NCBI RefSeq assembly: GCF_017948595.1
Contig: NZ_JAGFBV010000030.1
Span: 1-54,006, forward strand
Origin: Flavobacterium geliluteum
Lineage (GTDB): Bacteria > Bacteroidota > Bacteroidia > Flavobacteriales > Flavobacteriaceae
Direction: 5' to 3'
DNA: 54,006 nucleotides
Both the position numbers and the translations under genes were made by a program. This document shows, in pieces, positions 34,167-42,953 of the stretch; the stretch's first letter is position 1, and each line of letters opens with the position of its first letter. Under the pieces are notes generated by a model, which saw only the letters and a program-made list of their open reading frames with translations, did no database searches and was not told the origin of the DNA.

Positions 34167-34586
34167 TCAAACCAGAAAAAAGGATTGAATGGCTAATTCA
34201 TAACTTTTTAATCCAAAACCCAGAATCACGCCTTTTGCATTTCCAGACAAATACGATTGGTGTCTGAAGCTTTCGCGTGCATACGTATTCGAGATATGAA
34301 CTTCTATTACTGGTGTTGTAATGGCTTTTATAGCGTCACCTAAACCTATAGAAGTATGTGTGTATGCGCCCGCATTGAGAATAATTCCGTCGTATGAAAA
34401 ACCATATTCCTGAATTTTGCCGATCAATTCGCCCTCAATATTGCTTTGAAAGTAGGCGAGCTCTGCATTCATAAATTTCTTTTGCAGGCTTTCAAAATAA
34501 TCTTCAAAATTCTGATTTCCATATACTTCGGGTTCTCTTTTTCCAAGAAGATTTAAATTGGGACCGTTGATAATTGCAATTCTCAT
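34167..34586 (-). CDS. aroQ: 3-dehydroquinate dehydratase, type II
   Basis: A 139-residue shikimate-pathway enzyme that dehydrates 3-dehydroquinate. Type II motifs are complete: NGPNLNLLGKREPEVYG with the flexible-loop Arg and catalytic Tyr, ILNAGAYTHTSIGLGDAI, VEVHISNTYARESFRHQS with the catalytic His, and GVILGFGLKSYELA. Length is typical for the dodecameric class. It is upstream of the DUF5686 gene on the same strand. Confidence 0.97.
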   Translation of the reverse strand: MRIAIINGPNLNLLGKREPEVYGNQNFEDYFESLQKKFMNAELAYFQSNIEGELIGKIQEYGFSYDGIILNAGAYTHTSIGLGDAIKAITTPVIEVHISNTYARESFRHQSYLSGNAKGVILGFGLKSYELAIQSFFLV

Positions 34587-34607
34587 AAAAATAATTTTTG
34601 TAAAAAT

Positions 34608-34637
34608 AAAAAAACCGTCCTAATTAGAACGGCTTTT
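34608..34637 (-). terminator. Terminator of the 34657 barrel gene
   Basis: On the minus strand, AAAAGCCGTTCTAATTAGGA pairs back on itself into ACGGTTTTTTT. The stem has one bulge and ends in a T-run. Confidence 0.65.
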
Positions 34638-34656
34638 ATAAAACTATATGTTTTTT

Positions 34657-35199
34657 TTAGAATAAAAATCCCGCAGATACTGAAAAAACAGAGTTTTTGG
34701 CATCAGCATTTTTTGAAACTTCTGTCAATCCTATGCTATAACGTCCCTGAACAAATAAACTTTTTGTTATTTTAAAACCTAAACCTGCGTTTACAGCAAA
34801 ATCAAAAGTATTGGAATCTTCAACATCAAAATCGTTTTTTTCGCTTACCAAAAAGGATGCTTGCGGTCCTGCTTCAAGACTAAAAGAATCAGTTAAATAA
34901 ATCTTTGCCATTACCGGAATTGATATGTAACCTAATTCGTTTTTAAAATCCCCCAAAGCACTTTTGTATTCTGCACCTTGTGTGTTGTACAAAAGTTCCG
35001 GCTGGATCGCAAATCTGTCCAAAATTTTTAATTCGGCTACCAAACCGCCATGATAGCTGGTTATAGCATCGGTCTGAATTTCTGTTCCGGAAAAATTTGC
35101 AAAATTTACTCCTCCTTTAACTCCAATTCTTAAAAACTGCGCTTGCAGGGTTGCAGATGTTGCTACCAATAATACTGCTGCTAATAGTATCTTTTTCAT
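34657..35199 (-). CDS. Outer-membrane β-barrel (porin-like) protein
   Basis: A 180-residue protein with signal peptide MKKILLAAVLLVATSATLQA. The mature part is an eight-stranded OmpA/OmpX-like barrel: FLRIGVKGGVNFANFSG, IQPELLYNTQGAEYKS, YISIPVMAKIYLTDSFSLEAGPQ and VFSVSAGFLF with terminal Phe. It is a paralogue of the divergent gene at 35472; both share GVKGGVNFA/GIKGGLNIA, QPELL, TQGA and VEAGPQ motifs. Substrate and role are unknown. A -7-like TATGTTTG lies on the minus strand at 35292-35299. Confidence 0.85.
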   Translation of the reverse strand: MKKILLAAVLLVATSATLQAQFLRIGVKGGVNFANFSGTEIQTDAITSYHGGLVAELKILDRFAIQPELLYNTQGAEYKSALGDFKNELGYISIPVMAKIYLTDSFSLEAGPQASFLVSEKNDFDVEDSNTFDFAVNAGLGFKITKSLFVQGRYSIGLTEVSKNADAKNSVFSVSAGFLF

Positions 35200-35436
35200 A
35201 AATTTTGTTTTTTTTGATTAAACTTGTTATCATTAAAAACTATAGAATTGTAATTTTATTGTCTTCTAATGAGTTCAGATTTGTTAAAAAACAAACATAA
35301 TCACTGTTTTTTATTAAATCAGCATATACCTTTTTAATCTATATAATGATAATGTATGGCTATTTTCGGGACTTAATTTTGCTTATTTACTGCTTTATTT
35401 CTAAAAAAACAAATTATTCTTTAAAGAGAATGGTGT

Positions 35437-35444
35437 TATATTTG
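35437..35444 (+). promoter_or_regulatory. -7 element TATATTTG of the 35472 barrel gene
   Basis: Exact TAnnTTTG 28 nt before the ATG. It lies inside the frame that is open from 35346, which supports the downstream start at 35472. Confidence 0.5.
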
Positions 35445-35471
35445 GCCTTTGTAACCCCAAAAAAAATTGTA

Positions 35472-36035
35472 ATGAAAAGAATTATTTTGACTGCAGTTGC
35501 AGTAATTTCCTTTGCATTTGCGAATGCACAAAGTACTAGATTTGGAATAAAAGGCGGATTGAACATCGCGACAATTGGCAACGCTGAAAACGCTGAAGCT
35601 CTGGTTGGTTTTCAATTAGGAGGTTTTGCAGAAATCAATGTTTGGAAAAAATTATTTGTTCAGCCGGAACTTTTGTTTTCTACACAAGGTGCTAGAATTG
35701 ATAATTATGGTAATGCTGCCGATTATACTGTAAATTTAAATTACATAAATATTCCAGTTTTGGCAAAATATTACATTACTAAAACTTTTAGTGTTGAAGC
35801 AGGTCCTCAGATTGGATTGTTAGTTTCTAGCAAGAATATTGACGATGAGCGTACTGTAGATGCCTCTTTTAATATTGGTGGAGGATATAATTTTACTCAA
35901 AATTTCTCTGTAGGTATTCGCTACACAGTTGGTTTGTCTAGTGTTTACGACAATGACAGATATAATGACGGATACTATTATGATGACAGATATACCAACA
36001 ATGTTTTGGCTTTGACTGCAGCGTATAAATTTTAA
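35472..36035 (+). CDS. Outer-membrane β-barrel (porin-like) protein, paralogue of 34657
   Basis: A 187-residue protein from ATG 35472, giving signal MKRIILTAVAVISFAFANAQ; the frame upstream to 35346 contains the promoter and is not coding. The barrel strands mirror the divergent neighbour: TRFGIKGGLNIATIG, QPELLFSTQGARID, YINIPVLAKYYITKTFSVEAGPQ, ending ALTAAYKF. An unusual Asp/Tyr-rich loop (DNDRYNDGYYYDDRY) lies before the last strand and could bind cations. A terminator follows. Confidence 0.87.
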   Translation: MKRIILTAVAVISFAFANAQSTRFGIKGGLNIATIGNAENAEALVGFQLGGFAEINVWKKLFVQPELLFSTQGARIDNYGNAADYTVNLNYINIPVLAKYYITKTFSVEAGPQIGLLVSSKNIDDERTVDASFNIGGGYNFTQNFSVGIRYTVGLSSVYDNDRYNDGYYYDDRYTNNVLALTAAYKF

Positions 36036-36060
36036 TCTTCTCAGATTCAAATTAGATTCA

Positions 36061-36090
36061 AAAACCTTCCCTAATTCGGAAGGTTTTTTT
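36061..36090 (+). terminator. Terminator after the 35472 gene
   Basis: Stem AAAACCTTCC / GGAAGGTTTT with a 7-nt loop and T7. Confidence 0.88.
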
Positions 36091-36116
36091 GTGCCAAAAT
36101 GTTTTACTTTGCAAGC

Positions 36117-37013
36117 ATGAACTGGTACACCTATATAAAAGACTATCAATCGTATTTGCGAATCGAGAGAGGTTTGTCTAAAAATACGATCGAGAATTAT
36201 AGTTTTGATATTGAACGGCTTTGTGTTTTTTTAGAAACCAATCAAATCGAGGTTTCGCCTGTAAAAATTAAAGAGGAAACTCTTCAGGACTTTATCTATG
36301 CCGTTGCCAAAGAGGTGAATCCTCGGTCGCAGGCCAGAATCATTTCTGGGCTAAAAAGTTTTTTTAATTATCTGGTTTTCGAAGATTATAGAATTGATAA
36401 TCCGTTGGAGCTGGTAGAAAGCCCTAAAACAGGTAGAAAACTTCCTGATACCTTATCGGTTGAAGAAATTGACCGACTTATTGAGGCAATTGATTTAAGC
36501 TCGAATGAAGGAGAGCGAAATCGCGCTATGATGGAAACTTTATACGGTTGCGGCCTTCGTGTCTCGGAGTTGATAGCCCTAAAAATATCAGATTTATTTT
36601 TTGATGAAGGTTTTATAAAAGTGACAGGAAAAGGAAATAAAGAACGATTTGTGCCTATTGGTATGCAAACTCAGCACTATATTGAGCTTTACCGAAAAAC
36701 GGTCAGAATACATCAAACTATTAAAAAAGGCGCCGAGGATACTTTGTTTTTAAACCGCAGAGGCAATCAGCTTACAAGGGCAATGATTTTTACGATCATC
36801 AAAGATTTGGCATCCAAAATCAATTTAAATAAAAATATTAGTCCACATACGTTACGCCATTCCTTCGCAACACATTTGCTCGAAAATGGTGCCGATTTGC
36901 GGTCTATTCAGTTAATGTTAGGGCATGAATCTATTACAACAACAGAAATCTATGTACATTTAGACCGGCGTTTTTTAAAAGATATCGTCAATAATTTTCA
37001 TCCTAGAAAATAA
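36117..37013 (+). CDS. xerD: Tyrosine recombinase XerD
   Basis: A 298-residue recombinase from ATG 36117. The SAM-like N-terminal domain has YLRIERGLSKNTIENYSFDIERL. The catalytic domain has Arg in LYGCGLRVSELIALK, Lys in VTGKGNKERFVPIG, His-x-x-Arg in PHTLRHSFATHLL, His in LMLGHESITTTEIY and the nucleophile Tyr in that last segment. Length and motifs match chromosome-dimer-resolving XerC/XerD, acting at dif during division. Single-copy placement next to housekeeping genes favours XerD over a phage integrase. Confidence 0.93.
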   Translation: MNWYTYIKDYQSYLRIERGLSKNTIENYSFDIERLCVFLETNQIEVSPVKIKEETLQDFIYAVAKEVNPRSQARIISGLKSFFNYLVFEDYRIDNPLELVESPKTGRKLPDTLSVEEIDRLIEAIDLSSNEGERNRAMMETLYGCGLRVSELIALKISDLFFDEGFIKVTGKGNKERFVPIGMQTQHYIELYRKTVRIHQTIKKGAEDTLFLNRRGNQLTRAMIFTIIKDLASKINLNKNISPHTLRHSFATHLLENGADLRSIQLMLGHESITTTEIYVHLDRRFLKDIVNNFHPRK

Positions 37014-37123
37014 TGTGTATATTTATACTATATTTCGTATTAATTTATTTGTAATAATAACCCTTTATTGAATGTATTGCTGATTGTTTTAGGTCCTGAA
37101 GATTGATAATTTATTCCATAAAT

Positions 37124-38647
37124 ATGGCTTTTGATTTAAATGAAAATGATGACTGTGTGAAAGCAAATAACTTTTATAAAAAATTATTTGCTCAGATTCC
37201 CTATTTTTTTTTCCAGTTGGTAGTCGATTCCAACTTTAATTACTCTCTTCCTTTCGTCAGTAAATCGGTAAGGGAAATTTTTGAATTGAATGATGAAGAC
37301 TTCTTAAAAAATACCGAACTGATGCTTCACGGAAGAATTTTTCATCTTGATAAACAACGTTTTTTTGATAGTTTTCTAGCCTCAAAAAAAGAGTTGGTAA
37401 CATGGGAAATGGAGTTTAGAGTGGTCTTGCCGCAGAAAGGATTAAGATGGTTTAAGATAATGGCCACGCCCGAAAAGACTGCTGAAGATAGTGTTGTTTT
37501 TCTAGGTCATGTTTCGGATGTAAGTGATTTAAAGGAACATGAATTGCAGCTTAAAATTTCTGAAGAACGATTTAAATTTGCGCTTGAAGCTTCTACGGCC
37601 GGAATTTGGGATTGGAATTTGGTTACCAATGATGTTTTCTATTCTTCGCTTTCGCTGAAGATTTTAGAGTTAGATTCTGCTGATGTAATGGATAATCCCG
37701 AGCGTTGGGATAAGATTGTGCATCCAGATGATTTGAATAAATATTATGCCGACATTCACGAACATTTTGATAATAAAATTCCGTTTTATGAAAATTATCA
37801 TCGTGTAATGACTTCCAACGGAAAATACAAATGGATTTTGGATCGCGGTAAGGTAATCGAAAGGGATTCCAGCGGATCGCCTTTACGTGTTATTGGTACT
37901 CATACGGATGTTTCGGCTCAAAAAGAAAAAGAACTCGAACTTTTAAAAACCATGAAGTTGTACAGCGATCAAAACAGTCGCTTACTCAATTTTTCGCATA
38001 TTGTTTCGCATAATTTACTAACACAGGCAGGTAATATAAAATCGATTTTAGACTTTATAGACGCCGATCAGAAGAAAGAAAACGTAGATGAAATGTTGCT
38101 CCATCTACGAACGATTTCTAATAGTTTAAACGATACTATTTCAGATCTGGCGCAAATTGTAAAAACGCAAACCAATATCAATATTATAGTAAAGTCGCTA
38201 AACTTGCATGAGTATATAAGCAGAACCATTACGGCTATCACGGGTTTTGAGAATCATGAAAATAAATTTACCGTTATAAATAATGTACCTGAATATGTTT
38301 TTATTGATTTTAATCCCGCTTATCTCGAGAGTGTGTTGTTAAATTTTGCTACAAATGCTCTAAAATATGCACATCCTCAGCGGGATCCTATTATTATTTT
38401 TGAGTTTTCGATAGAATCAGATGGTCATAAAGCCTTAAAAATAAAAGACAATGGACTGGGGATAGATTTGAATGTCTATGGCGATTTACTTTTCGGAATG
38501 TATAAGACATTTCATAAACACGAAGACGCAAGGGGTTTGGGTTTGTACATCATTAAAAACCAACTCGATGCGATGAAAGCCAGTGTCTCAGTGGAGAGCG
38601 AAGTAGGAGTTGGAACCACTTTTAAAATTATTTTTGATGATCTCTAA
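37124..38647 (+). CDS. PAS-domain sensor histidine kinase
   Basis: A 507-residue kinase from ATG 37124; a TTG seven codons earlier is less likely. Two PAS domains are visible: residues about 20-140 (SVREIFELNDEDFLK, WFKIMATPE) and 150-275 (ALEASTAGIWDWNL, HPDDLNKYY, GTHTDVSAQKEKE). The H-box is LNFSHIVSHNLLTQAGN. The ATPase domain has N-box NFATNALKYAHPQ, KDNGLGID and RGLGLYIIKNQLDAM. No membrane segment or signal peptide, so it senses a cytosolic cue or works in a phosphorelay. No response regulator is adjacent, making it an orphan kinase. Confidence 0.9.
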   Translation: MAFDLNENDDCVKANNFYKKLFAQIPYFFFQLVVDSNFNYSLPFVSKSVREIFELNDEDFLKNTELMLHGRIFHLDKQRFFDSFLASKKELVTWEMEFRVVLPQKGLRWFKIMATPEKTAEDSVVFLGHVSDVSDLKEHELQLKISEERFKFALEASTAGIWDWNLVTNDVFYSSLSLKILELDSADVMDNPERWDKIVHPDDLNKYYADIHEHFDNKIPFYENYHRVMTSNGKYKWILDRGKVIERDSSGSPLRVIGTHTDVSAQKEKELELLKTMKLYSDQNSRLLNFSHIVSHNLLTQAGNIKSILDFIDADQKKENVDEMLLHLRTISNSLNDTISDLAQIVKTQTNINIIVKSLNLHEYISRTITAITGFENHENKFTVINNVPEYVFIDFNPAYLESVLLNFATNALKYAHPQRDPIIIFEFSIESDGHKALKIKDNGLGIDLNVYGDLLFGMYKTFHKHEDARGLGLYIIKNQLDAMKASVSVESEVGVGTTFKIIFDDL

Positions 38648-38660
38648 AATTCTTAAAACA

Positions 38661-38689
38661 AAAAAAGCTGTCAATCGACAGCTTTTTTT
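38661..38689. terminator. Bidirectional terminator between the kinase and rny
   Basis: Stem AAAAAGCTGTC / GACAGCTTTTT with a 4-nt loop, T-run on plus and A/T run on minus. Confidence 0.85.
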
Positions 38690-38705
38690 GTTTATAAAGA
38701 AGGAA

Positions 38706-40268
38706 TTATTTCGCAATATTTACTGCTCTTGTTTCTCTAATTACCGTAACTTTTACCTGACCTGGATAAGTCATTTCTGTTTGAATTTTTTGTGAAATTT
38801 CAAAAGATAAATTGGCGGCGTTTTCATCAGAAACTTTTTCGCTTTCTACAATGACACGTAATTCTCTACCAGCCTGAATTGCATAAGCATTTTTAACTCC
38901 GTTGAATCCATAAGCAACTTCTTCAAGATCTTTTAAACGCTGAATGTAAGAATCTAAAACCTGACGTCTTGCGCCTGGTCTCGCTCCCGAAATAGCATCA
39001 CAAACCTGAATAATAGGAGACAATAATGATTTCATTTCAATCTCATCGTGGTGTGCTCCAATTGCATTGCAAACTTCTTCTTTTTCACCATATTTCTCTG
39101 CCCATTGCATCCCTAATAAAGCGTGAGGCAAATCACTTTCTGTATCCGGAACTTTACCAATATCGTGAAGTAAACCAGCTCTTTTTGCCAGTTTTACATT
39201 CAATCCTAATTCGGCGGCCATGATACCACAAAGCTTAGAAACCTCTCTTGAGTGTTGTAGTAAGTTTTGTCCGTAAGAAGAACGGTATTTCATTCTACCC
39301 ACAACTTTTATCAATTCAGGATGTAATCCGTGAATTCCTAAGTCGATAACGGTGCGTTTTCCAACTTCAATAATCTCATCGTCAATTTGTTTGGCTGTTT
39401 TTGCCACAACCTCTTCAATTCTTGCAGGGTGAATACGGCCGTCTGTCACTAATTTGTGTAAAGACAAACGAGCAATTTCTCTACGAACCGGATCAAAACA
39501 AGAAAGAATAATAGCCTCAGGTGTATCATCTACAATGATTTCTACCCCTGTTGCAGCTTCAAGAGCTCTAATGTTACGACCTTCACGACCAATAATTCTA
39601 CCTTTTACATCGTCAGACTCAATATTGAATACAGAAACACAGTTTTCAACCGCTTCTTCCGTTCCAACTCTTTGTATCGTATTAATGATAATTTTCTTAG
39701 CTTCCTGTTGTGCAGTCAATTTTGCTTCTTCAATAGTATCCTGAATATGCGACATTGCTTTACTTTTGGCTTCGGCTTTCAAACCTTCTACCAATTGCTC
39801 TTTTGCTTCTTCTGCAGATAATCCCGAAATAACTTCTAATTGCTGTAATTGGCTTTTGTGTAATTTATCAACTTCGGCCTGTTTTTTGTCTAAAACTTCA
39901 ATTTTGTTGTTGTATTCCTGTGTTTTAGCTTCAAAATCGTCGTTTACTTTTTTAGCTTTCGAAAGTTCATTCGAAATTTGTGATTCCTTGTCACGTACTC
40001 TCTTTTCTACTTCTGCTACTTTTTTGTCTCTCGCTAAAATTACTTGTTCGTGCTCTGATTTTAGTTCGATAAAACGCTCTTTTGCCTGAAGTATTTTATC
40101 TTTTTTGATGTTTTCGGCTTCTAAATTGGCATCTTTTAAAATTGACGCTGCTTCCTTTTTTGCGTTTTTTATTAAGTTTGAAATATTGCTTTTTTCGATA
40201 ATTTTAGCTATTCCAAAACCTCCTGCAATACCTATTATACCTGAAATAATGATCGTTATAATGTCCAT
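38706..40268 (-). CDS. rny: Ribonuclease Y
   Basis: A 520-residue membrane-anchored endoribonuclease that initiates mRNA decay. Order of domains: one N-terminal membrane helix (ITIIISGIIGIAGGFGIAKI), a long coiled coil of about 150 residues, a KH domain with GRIIGREGRNIRALEAATG, and an HD domain with HSREVSKLCGIMA and LLHDIGKVPD metal ligands, then IGAHHDEIEM. All key residues are intact. On the same strand, upstream of it, come zapB-like, zapA and the RNA candidate. Confidence 0.96.
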   Translation of the reverse strand: MDIITIIISGIIGIAGGFGIAKIIEKSNISNLIKNAKKEAASILKDANLEAENIKKDKILQAKERFIELKSEHEQVILARDKKVAEVEKRVRDKESQISNELSKAKKVNDDFEAKTQEYNNKIEVLDKKQAEVDKLHKSQLQQLEVISGLSAEEAKEQLVEGLKAEAKSKAMSHIQDTIEEAKLTAQQEAKKIIINTIQRVGTEEAVENCVSVFNIESDDVKGRIIGREGRNIRALEAATGVEIIVDDTPEAIILSCFDPVRREIARLSLHKLVTDGRIHPARIEEVVAKTAKQIDDEIIEVGKRTVIDLGIHGLHPELIKVVGRMKYRSSYGQNLLQHSREVSKLCGIMAAELGLNVKLAKRAGLLHDIGKVPDTESDLPHALLGMQWAEKYGEKEEVCNAIGAHHDEIEMKSLLSPIIQVCDAISGARPGARRQVLDSYIQRLKDLEEVAYGFNGVKNAYAIQAGRELRVIVESEKVSDENAANLSFEISQKIQTEMTYPGQVKVTVIRETRAVNIAK

Positions 40269-40288
40269 GTTTGTTAAAATTTATATAT

Positions 40289-40455
40289 AAAAAAAGCCTA
40301 CATTAATTGCTTGAATAAACTCGTAAAGACAAGTTTTGAGCTAACTCACTGTTCAAGTTTCCTTGCCAAAGCAGGGCATGCTATAGTAGTGATGATTCGC
40401 TCATTCTAAATTGTTAGTGTTGAGTTTACCAAAAAATGAACTAATGTAGGCAGTA
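40289..40455 (-). ncRNA. ssrS: Structured small RNA, 6S RNA (SsrS) candidate
   Basis: Between zapA and rny the minus strand encodes a stretch whose ends pair perfectly: GCCTACATTA (from 40451) with TAATGTAGGC (to 40296), followed directly by T7, i.e. an RNA ending in its closing stem. Inside, GTAAACTC pairs with GAGTTTAT, and TGCC/GGCA forms an apical stem, giving one long interrupted rod. A gene-free conserved position right after zapA is the classical place of ssrS. Size (about 165 nt) and rod shape fit 6S RNA, which traps RNA polymerase. A different Bacteroidota RNA is possible. Confidence 0.55.
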
Positions 40456-40477
40456 TCTTAGTTGCTGTAAAGAACGT

Positions 40478-40771
40478 TTAATTTTCGAGATATTGATCTA
40501 AAAGCGAATTTAATCTTTTAATTCTGTCAATGGTTGCTACTCCATCAACTGCGCTGTCAATTTGTTTTTGTTCTACTTGCGAAGCAAATTGTAAGGCACA
40601 CATCGCCAACACATCCTGTTTGTCACGAACAGCATAATTCTCCTCGAATTGCTTGATCATAGCATCAATTTTTTTTGAAGCACTTCGCAGTCCTTCTTCC
40701 TGATTGGGTTCAACCGTGAGCGGATAGACTCTGTCTGCAATTGATATTTTGATTCTTAGCTTTCCGTCCAT
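40478..40771 (-). CDS. zapA: Cell division protein ZapA
   Basis: A 97-residue protein: β-hairpin LRIKISIADRVYPLTVEPNQEE at the N-terminus, then a long coiled-coil helix (LRSASKKIDAMIKQFEENY, DVLAMCALQFASQVEQKQ), the ZapA tetramer design that crosslinks FtsZ filaments at the Z-ring. It follows the ZapB-like gene after 4 nt, and the RNA candidate lies immediately downstream. Confidence 0.88.
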   Translation of the reverse strand: MDGKLRIKISIADRVYPLTVEPNQEEGLRSASKKIDAMIKQFEENYAVRDKQDVLAMCALQFASQVEQKQIDSAVDGVATIDRIKRLNSLLDQYLEN

Positions 40772-40775
40772 GTGT

Positions 40776-41066
40776 CTAATCTGATAATTGCGCTATACAG
40801 TAATCAATTTCGCGAATTAATGAATTTATCTTAAGCTTTGTCTCTCTCTTATTATTGTCACTGCCCAGTAACGAATTGGCTATTTTAAGTGTATCATATT
40901 GCTTTTGCAAAGCCTCAATTTCTTCAGATTGTTTCTGGATAATTTGCGCAGCTTTGGTGAGTTCTAATCGTAAGTCTTGATTGTTTTTCTCTAAACCTTT
41001 TATTTTCGAAAAAAGTTTTTCGACTTTATATTCAAGAGTATCAATTATTTCGGCAATTACACTCAT
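40776..41066 (-). CDS. ZapB-like coiled-coil protein
   Basis: A 96-residue protein that is nearly all coiled coil with regular heptads (VEKLFSKIKGLEKNNQDLRLE, IIQKQSEEIEALQKQYDTL). It has the size and composition of ZapB, the partner that binds ZapA and layers the Z-ring. Sequence identity to ZapB cannot be judged by eye, so the assignment rests on the shape and the 4-nt spacing to zapA, which implies a shared transcript and job. Confidence 0.7.
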   Translation of the reverse strand: MSVIAEIIDTLEYKVEKLFSKIKGLEKNNQDLRLELTKAAQIIQKQSEEIEALQKQYDTLKIANSLLGSDNNKRETKLKINSLIREIDYCIAQLSD

Positions 41067-41094
41067 TATAAATCCTATTCATTACTTAATCATA

Positions 41095-41124
41095 CAAAGT
41101 TAGTATTCCTTTTTATTAATGCAA
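41095..41124 (-). promoter_or_regulatory. Promoter of the zapB-like/zapA operon
   Basis: Minus-strand TTG (41122-41124), a 19-nt spacer, then TAACTTTG (41095-41102). A complete match, about 30 nt before the start codon. Confidence 0.7.
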
Positions 41125-41244
41125 TTTTTTATCGATTTTTTTACATTAAAAATAGATAAATAAATGAAATTCAAACAATTGTATTTTTATCGATTTTTTA
41201 AGCTTTTTTGGGTCTTATTTTTTATCTTAGCAAAAAGCTTACCC

Positions 41245-42942
41245 ATGAAACTGACTATTTTTTCCTTGTTATTTTGCAATTTCATTTTTTCGCAGACAGA
41301 ATATCCTAAAGATTATTTCCGTTCACCGCTTGATATTCCGATGCAGCTTTCTGGAAATTTTGGAGAACTTAGACCAAATCATTTTCATGCTGGTTTCGAC
41401 TTAAAAACCAATCAAAGAGAAGGCTTAAATGTTTACGCTGTGGCGGATGGCTATGTTTCGAGAATAAAAATTTCTACTTTCGGAAACGGTAAATGCATTT
41501 ATATTACGCACCCAAACGGTTATACTTCTGTATACGGACACTTGCAGAATCCGGTTGGCGCCATTAAGGATTATGTTCAAAAAAACCATTATAAAGAAAA
41601 AGCTTTCGAGATAGAGTTGTTTCCAAAACCTGATGAGTTGCCCGTGACAAAAGGACAAATAATTGCGCTTTCCGGCAATACGGGTTCTTCTGAAGGCCCG
41701 CATTTGCATTTCGAATTTCGTGATTCTAAAACCGAATTTATAATCAATCCGCTATTTTTTGGGTTTGATAAAGAATTAAAAGATACCAAAAAACCAACTA
41801 TTTCGAGTTTATACGTTTATCCACTAAAAAATACCGTCGTAAATCAGTCAAAACTACCTTTACTGCTGAATCTTTCTCTTCAAAAAGACGGAACGTATCT
41901 TGCCAATAAAGTAAAAGCCAACGGAGCAATTGGTTTTGGAATCAATACGGTCGATTTTGATGATGTTTCCTTTAATAAAAATGGTGTTTATAATGTGACC
42001 GCTTTTTTAAACGGAAGCCAGAATTATCAATACACTTTCAACACCTATTCTTTTGATGAAATGAGGTATATTAATGCTTTTATAGATTATTCAAAATACA
42101 AAAAATCCGGTCAGCGCATTCAGAAACTTTTTATGGAAAAGCCTTTTGCCCTGAGCATTATCAAAACAGATTCGCTGCATGGGGAAATTCCTGTGGTTCC
42201 AAATTTAAGTTCGACTTACCGAGTTGAAGTTTCGGATTATTTTGGCAATCAAAATTCGGTAACAATTCCTGTAGAGTTTGATAATCTTTCACCAATCGTC
42301 AAGGCTGAAAATGAAACGGCGCCGTATTTTATTCGTTCAGACAAAGATGCTAATTTTGAAAAGGACAACATGTCGGTCTTTTTTCCTGCAGGCACATTTT
42401 ATAATGATTTTAAAATGAATTTTGATGTAAAAAATAACCGAATTTACATTCACGACGATACGGTTCCGGCGCATTCTAATTTTACCATAACCATTCAGGA
42501 TAGCACTTCTTACACAGCGGCGCAACGCGAGAAAGTCTTCATCGGAGAATTTACGGGAAATAGTATCAGCTATTATTCGACGACACAAAAAAATGGTGTT
42601 TTTTCAACTAAATCTAAAATTTTAGGACAATATGGTTTGGCGATCGATACAATTGCTCCTACAATAAAAATACTAAAACCGATTCAGGACAAATGGATTT
42701 CGGAGATGAAAACGATTCAATTTATAATTAATGATAATTTGTCAGGGATAAAATCGTATAACGGATATCTAAATGGAAACTGGATTTTGTTTGAATATGA
42801 TAATAAAACGAGAAAAATCACCCATAAATTTGATGATACTTTATTGGCGGAAGGGGCTAATGATTTAAAAATTGAAGTGGTCGATAATATGGGTAATTCT
42901 GCTATCTTTGAGACTCATTTTTTTAGAAGTCAACAAAAATAA
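41245..42942 (+). CDS. M23-family (LytM-type) metallopeptidase, secreted
   Basis: A 565-residue protein from ATG 41245, giving signal MKLTIFSLLFCNFIFSQ; the longer frame from 41164 adds a Phe-rich lead and is less likely. The LytM domain lies near residues 30-165 with metal ligands His48 and Asp52 (HAGFD) and His153/His155 (PHLHFEF), plus YGHL. All ligands are present, so peptidoglycan endopeptidase activity is expected. The remaining 400 residues are β-rich (VEVSDYFGNQNSVTIPVEF), probably Ig-like modules. It is followed after 11 nt by the TonB receptor gene. Confidence 0.88.
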   Translation: MKLTIFSLLFCNFIFSQTEYPKDYFRSPLDIPMQLSGNFGELRPNHFHAGFDLKTNQREGLNVYAVADGYVSRIKISTFGNGKCIYITHPNGYTSVYGHLQNPVGAIKDYVQKNHYKEKAFEIELFPKPDELPVTKGQIIALSGNTGSSEGPHLHFEFRDSKTEFIINPLFFGFDKELKDTKKPTISSLYVYPLKNTVVNQSKLPLLLNLSLQKDGTYLANKVKANGAIGFGINTVDFDDVSFNKNGVYNVTAFLNGSQNYQYTFNTYSFDEMRYINAFIDYSKYKKSGQRIQKLFMEKPFALSIIKTDSLHGEIPVVPNLSSTYRVEVSDYFGNQNSVTIPVEFDNLSPIVKAENETAPYFIRSDKDANFEKDNMSVFFPAGTFYNDFKMNFDVKNNRIYIHDDTVPAHSNFTITIQDSTSYTAAQREKVFIGEFTGNSISYYSTTQKNGVFSTKSKILGQYGLAIDTIAPTIKILKPIQDKWISEMKTIQFIINDNLSGIKSYNGYLNGNWILFEYDNKTRKITHKFDDTLLAEGANDLKIEVVDNMGNSAIFETHFFRSQQK

Positions 42943-42953
42943 AATCATAAAGA

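Noticed and set aside
35346..35471. Upstream start for the second barrel gene
   Set aside because: This part contains the -7 promoter element, and a perfect signal peptide starts at ATG 35472.
36117..37013. Tyrosine recombinase as a phage or element integrase
   Set aside because: Length, domain layout and housekeeping neighbours fit XerD; no attachment repeats flank it.
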